Shown here piece after piece: positions 6,106 through 8,997 of a DNA stretch of 8,997 nucleotides (the first letter of the stretch is position 1; each line of letters opens with the position of its first letter). Location of the stretch: assembly GCA_002693085.1 (NCBI GenBank), contig NZOB01000079.1:5268-14264 (forward strand), given 5' to 3'. Both the position numbers and the translations under genes were made by a program. Source of the stretch: Flavobacteriaceae bacterium. GTDB taxonomy: Bacteria > Bacteroidota > Bacteroidia > Flavobacteriales > Flavobacteriaceae. The notes under the pieces are model-generated. The model was not told the origin of the DNA, made no database searches, and was given only the letters and a program-made list of their open reading frames with translations.

Positions 6106-7345
6106 TTATCTGATACTAAAGTCTCCATAAGCACTAGTACCATGTTCAGCAATATCTAAACCTTCAACTTCTTCCTTCTCATCAACTCTTAATCCAGCTA
6201 TTGCTTTTACAAATAGAGTAATTATTGTTGCGCCTATTACACAAAATAAACCTGTAATTCCTATACAAGCTAGCTGAACCATAAATTGATCAAATCCTGC
6301 TAATTCACCAAAAATTCCAACTGCTAAGGTTCCCCAAATTCCACAGAATAAGTGAACAGGAATTGCTCCTACAGGATCATCAAGCTTACATTTGTCTAAA
6401 AGCGCTACTGAGAGAACTACGATTACACCAGCAATTAATCCTATAAGGATTGCTGAGCCAGGTAACATCTGATCAGCTCCTGCTGTAATACCAACTAAAC
6501 CTCCTAAAACTCCATTCATAAACATTGTTAAATCAAGATTTTTATAAAGTAACCCTGAAAATAGTGCAGCACCAATTCCACCAGCCGCTGCTGCTAAACA
6601 AGTTGTTACTAGAGTTAATGATGTTAGTGCAGGATCAGCGGATAATACTGATCCACCATTGAATCCAAACCATCCTAACCAAAGAATTAATACTCCAGCA
6701 GCTGATAATGGTATGTTAGATCCTGGTATAGCAACTGGATTACCATCTTTATCAAACTTACCTTTTCTAGCTCCTAAAAAATAAATAACAACTAGTGCTC
6801 CCCATCCACCTACTGAATGAACAAGTGTAGACCCCGCAAAATCATAAAAACCGTAATCTTCTGTGAACGTGCTAAATTCTCCACCACCCCATTGCCATGA
6901 TCCAACAATTGGATAAATAATAGCTACATATAAAAATGCTATCAACATGAATGATGATATTTTAATTCTTTCAGCGACTGCTCCTGAAATGATAGTTGCT
7001 GCAGTTGCTGCAAACATTCCCTGAAATAAGAAATCAGTCCAATAAGTATATCCTCCATCAGCATAAGCTAATTGATCGTAATCAGCTCCTGGATCTAATC
7101 CAGGACCGGCAAATCCAAGCCAACCATCAATTAAACCAAATTCACCTGGATACATTAAGTTGAACCCAAATGCGCAGTATACAATTAATCCCATTGTTAT
7201 TACAAAGAAATTTTTGAATAAAATATTTATCGTGTTTTTTTTGTCTTGTTAGACCTACTTCTAAGAACGAGAAACCTAAATGCATAAAGAAAACTAATGC
7301 AGTACAGATCATCATCCAAACATTATTTGTTGTTAATAATTCCAT
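6106..7345 (-). CDS. amt: Ammonium transporter (Amt), reading frame broken at an A8 run near its start
   Basis: Amt/MEP/Rh channel for ammonium uptake in the inner membrane, directly downstream of PII. From the ATG at 7345 the frame reads MELLTTNNVWMMICTALVFF and GFSFLEVGLTRQ, then enters eight A (minus strand, 7242-7235) and drifts out of register, stopping near 7142. The correct continuation lies in another frame and is open to the stop at 6106. Dropping one A restores GLTRQKNTINILFKNFFVIT, normal for the family, and gives a 412-aa protein of usual length. In that restored numbering Asp168 and His176 (DFAGSTLVH) and His331 (VHLFCGIWG) supply the conserved pore Asp and twin His. LFQGMFAATAATIISGAVAE (106-125), IPGSN, LWLGWFGFNGG and a cytoplasmic tail GLRVDEKEEVEGLDIAEHG are also present. 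An internal start at 7194 would lack the first membrane helix. Sequencing or assembly error, true inactivation and slippage-based switching all remain open. Confidence 0.88.
7235..7242 (-). other. A8 homopolymer at the frame break of the ammonium transporter
   Basis: Eight T on the plus strand read as eight A in the transporter gene, at codons 35-37. A run of seven would keep one open frame of 412 codons. Such runs are frequent sites of sequencing indels, of replication slippage and of RNA-polymerase slippage, so the same site can explain an artefact or a real switch. Confidence 0.85.
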
Positions 7346-7350
7346 TTATT

Positions 7351-7689
7351 TTAATTTAAAGATTGATTTCCTTTTTCACCAGTTCTAATTCTGTAAGCTT
7401 CTTTAATATCACTAATAAATATTTTTCCGTCACCTACGTTATCAGTTGAAGCAGATTTTAAAATTGCTTCAACAGTTCTATCTAAAAATGAATCAGATAC
7501 TATAATTGATAAATATCTTCTTTGAATATCAGAGGTGCTGTAAGTTATTCCTCTGTAAACTTTTCCAACTTTTTCATTTCCTACACCAGTTACATCCCAG
7601 TAACTGAAGAAATTTACTTCTACATCGTGAAGAGCTTCTTTTACTTCACGAAATTTAGATTTTCTTATAATTGCTTCTACTTTTTTCAT
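7351..7689 (-). CDS. glnK: PII nitrogen regulatory protein linked to amt (GlnK type)
   Basis: PII proteins are trimeric sensors of ATP/ADP and 2-oxoglutarate that bind partners, above all Amt channels, through the T-loop. At 112 aa this matches E. coli GlnB/GlnK. The start MKKVEAIIRKSKFREVKEAL is typical, the T-loop (about 35-55) reads GVGNEKVGKVYRGITYSTSD, and the C-terminal signature GDGKIFISDIKEAYRIRTGE (86-105) carries the ATP-contacting Lys89, Arg100 and Arg102. Tyr50 aligns with the uridylylated Tyr51 of E. coli. Gln39, which helps hold Mg-2-oxoglutarate, appears replaced by Glu39, and the loop is one residue shorter. I remember similar T-loops in other Bacteroidota, so this looks like a lineage form, not decay. 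The stop is 5 bases before the amt start at 7345, so PII and amt form one unit, PII first. I use glnK because of the amt linkage; glnB is an equally common label. Confidence 0.95.
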   Translation of the reverse strand: MKKVEAIIRKSKFREVKEALHDVEVNFFSYWDVTGVGNEKVGKVYRGITYSTSDIQRRYLSIIVSDSFLDRTVEAILKSASTDNVGDGKIFISDIKEAYRIRTGEKGNQSLN

Positions 7690-7713
7690 ATAAAGAATTT
7701 ATTGTTTAATTGA

Positions 7714-7721
7714 CAAATTTA
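7714..7721 (-). promoter_or_regulatory. Bacteroidota-type -7 promoter element for PII-amt
   Basis: On the minus strand TAAATTTG matches the -7 consensus TAnnTTTG exactly. Transcription would start near 7708, leaving a leader of about 20 bases before the PII ATG. The -33 element is not a clean TTTG; TTTAG at 7748-7744 is the nearest candidate, 22 bases upstream. Confidence 0.45.
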
Positions 7722-7767
7722 ATTTTTACTGATTTTCATAAGACTAAATAAATTAACTAACTACTGT

Positions 7768-7780
7768 TTATTGTCAATAA
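7768..7780. promoter_or_regulatory. Operator-like palindrome upstream of PII-amt
   Basis: TTATTG-T-CAATAA is a perfect dyad around the central T at 7774. It lies about 66 bases upstream of the inferred transcription start, a usual place for an activator dimer. Its half TTGTCAAT (7771-7778) recurs inverted as ATTGACAA at 7709-7716, on the -7 element, and TTTATTGT is repeated at 7698-7705 and 7767-7774. A nitrogen-responsive regulator is a reasonable guess, not shown. Confidence 0.35.
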
Positions 7781-7859
7781 CTAATTTTTGATGTATTTAT
7801 TTTTTGAATTTGATAATTTATGTATGTCTATTTTTAGAAATTATAAATTTTTGAAAATA

Positions 7860-7886
7860 AAAAAGGCTGCATAATGCAGCCTTTTT
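7860..7886 (-). terminator. Rho-independent terminator of the second ammonium transporter gene
   Basis: AAAAAGGCTGCA (7860-7871) and TGCAGCCTTTTT (7875-7886) form a perfect 12-bp stem with a TAA loop. In minus-strand RNA it is rich in GC at the base of the loop and ends in a U5-A-U4 tract. It lies 18 bases past the stop at 7905 and separates this transporter from the PII-amt unit, which therefore needs its own promoter. Confidence 0.9.
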
Positions 7887-7904
7887 ATAAAATTTAATTA
7901 ATGT

Positions 7905-8997
7905 TTATGGATTAATTCCAAAAACTTTTTCACCATGCTCATTAATGTCTAGTCCACCTTTTTCTACTTCTTCACTTACTCTTAATCCGATAGTCTTTTT
8001 AAGAACAAATAAAACTAAGAATGACATACCAGCAGCCCACGCACAATAAGCTAATGCACCTAAAGCTTGAGTTCCTAGTTGACCAGCATCACCACCGTTA
8101 AATATTCCAATTCCGGTTGAAGCATCCATTGGATCAGCAACGCCCCAAAGTCCAATTACAATTGTTCCCCAGATTCCTGCAGCACCATGAGCTGAAAAGG
8201 CTCCAATAGCATCATCAATTTTAAGTTTTTTCTCTATAAACTCAATTGAAGCGACTACAAGCACACCTCCAATTAATCCAGCTAATAATCCTCCACCAAA
8301 TGTCATATTTCCACATCCAGCAGTTATTGAAACTAAACCTGCTATACATCCATTTAATGTTTGTGATAAACTAGGTTTACCAAACCAAATCCATGATGTG
8401 ATTAAAGCTCCTAATCCACCTGCAGCTGCAGCAATTTGTGTAACCATCACAACAGCAGAAGCGTAAATTGAATCATCACCTCCCCATGCTAATTGTGAAC
8501 CACCATTAAATCCGAACCATCCTAACCAAAGAATAAATACACCGAGTGTTGCTAAAAGCAAATTACTTCCAGGTATGGGATTAACTGAACCGTCTTTTCC
8601 AAATTTTCCTATTCTAGGTCCGACCATACAAGCAGCAACTAAAGCAGCTACACCTCCTACGGCATGAACAATTGAAGATCCAGCAAAGTCAATAAAACCT
8701 CTGTCTGCTAACCATGCTCCATCACCATACCATTGCCATCCACCTGAGATAGGGTAAATTATTGCAGTCATGAAAACTGTAAAAATTATGTATGTTGAAT
8801 ACTTAGTTCTTCCAGCAACTGCACCGGAAACAATAGTAGCTGCAGTGGCTGCAAATACTAGTTGAAAAAACACGTCATGAGCTCCAGCTCCAGGATTAAA
8901 CCAGATGTCAGAACCGAGAGAAATAAATCCTCCAGTCTTCGCTCCATACATAAGTCCATATCCAATTGCCCAAAAAGTAATTGTAGCAACAGATATA
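7905..8997 (-). CDS. amt: Second ammonium transporter (Amt), 5' end beyond the right edge
   Basis: A second Amt/MEP/Rh family channel. The visible 363 residues are open to the window edge: an in-frame ISVATITFWAIGYGL precedes the internal Met at 8951, so the true start lies outside and roughly 40-60 residues are missing. Counting from that Met, DFAGSSIVHAVGG holds the pore-associated Asp88 and first His (His96), and FSAHGAAGIWG the second His (His255). FFQLVFAATAATIVSGAVAG (28-47), IPGSNLLLATLGVFILWLGW (126-145) and the tail GLRVSEEVEKGGLDINEHG are family features. Compared with the PII-linked copy it has GAVAGRTK where that one has GAVAERIK, and a longer extracytoplasmic-looking loop (VADPMDASTGIGIFNGGDAG), so the two are old paralogues with perhaps different affinity or expression. 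It is followed by its own terminator. No frame break is visible here. Confidence 0.95.
   Translation of the reverse strand, partial: ISVATITFWAIGYGLMYGAKTGGFISLGSDIWFNPGAGAHDVFFQLVFAATAATIVSGAVAGRTKYSTYIIFTVFMTAIIYPISGGWQWYGDGAWLADRGFIDFAGSSIVHAVGGVAALVAACMVGPRIGKFGKDGSVNPIPGSNLLLATLGVFILWLGWFGFNGGSQLAWGGDDSIYASAVVMVTQIAAAAGGLGALITSWIWFGKPSLSQTLNGCIAGLVSITAGCGNMTFGGGLLAGLIGGVLVVASIEFIEKKLKIDDAIGAFSAHGAAGIWGTIVIGLWGVADPMDASTGIGIFNGGDAGQLGTQALGALAYCAWAAGMSFLVLFVLKKTIGLRVSEEVEKGGLDINEHGEKVFGINP

Noticed and set aside
7142..7231. Tail of the short 67-codon frame after the A8 run as a separate small protein
   Set aside because: Its first 35 codons are the Amt N-terminus; the rest is out-of-frame sequence with no membrane pattern, while the Amt frame continues normally in the other register.
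7522..7713. 63-codon plus-strand open frame
   Set aside because: It is antisense to the PII gene and rich in Phe/Tyr/Ser as expected from a complementary shadow.
6668..8534. 20-base identical direct repeat (6668-6687 and 8515-8534)
   Set aside because: It encodes the conserved ILWLGWFGF segment in both Amt paralogues. Shared protein constraint explains it, so it is not a mobile or recombination repeat.

Overview
The window is AT-rich and gene-dense, with A/T-rich leaders instead of clear Shine-Dalgarno sites and TAnnTTTG-type -7 elements. Its genes look like the Bacteroidota/Flavobacteriia versions: a long (about 390 aa) PurM, a purM-prfA-pyrF run, a GSII-type glutamine synthetase with an FWFGFEQEYF core, and a PII protein with a flavobacterial-looking T-loop. 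The best guess is a marine, possibly uncultivated, flavobacterium. This rests on remembered family sequences, not on a search.

Layout. 1-691 (minus): a lipoprotein isoaspartyl peptidase/plant-type asparaginase that leaves the window on the left, preceded by a very basic 50-aa protein whose stop codon overlaps the asparaginase start (TAATG). 735-1664 (plus): a CaCA-family Na+/Ca2+ antiporter, divergent from the small gene, with a 9-bp inverted repeat across the shared start region. 1668-1693: a shared terminator. 1718-2725 (minus): glutamine synthetase. 2726-2952: a divergent regulatory gap. 2953-6008 (plus): purM, prfA and pyrF in a tight operon. 6011-6038: a terminator whose stem pairs better on the minus strand. 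6106-7345 (minus): an ammonium transporter whose frame breaks at an A8 run. 7351-7689 (minus): PII. 7714-7860: promoter and operator-like region of the PII-amt unit. 7860-7886: terminator of the second transporter. 7905-8997 (minus): a second ammonium transporter, cut off by the right edge.

Functionally this is mostly nitrogen acquisition and use. Two Amt channels bring in ammonium, PII senses 2-oxoglutarate/ATP/ADP and gates a channel, and glutamine synthetase fixes the ammonium. The asparaginase-like lipoprotein can release amino nitrogen, and PurM and PyrF act in the nitrogen-consuming purine and pyrimidine pathways. PrfA and the antiporter are housekeeping neighbours.

No wholly new system, mobile element, CRISPR array, tRNA or rRNA was seen. 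The points most worth checking are the A8 frame break in the PII-linked transporter, the run of dyads after glutamine synthetase including an 18-bp perfect palindrome on its stop codon, the missing ATG start of purM, the symmetric site upstream of PII, and the small basic protein coupled to the asparaginase.
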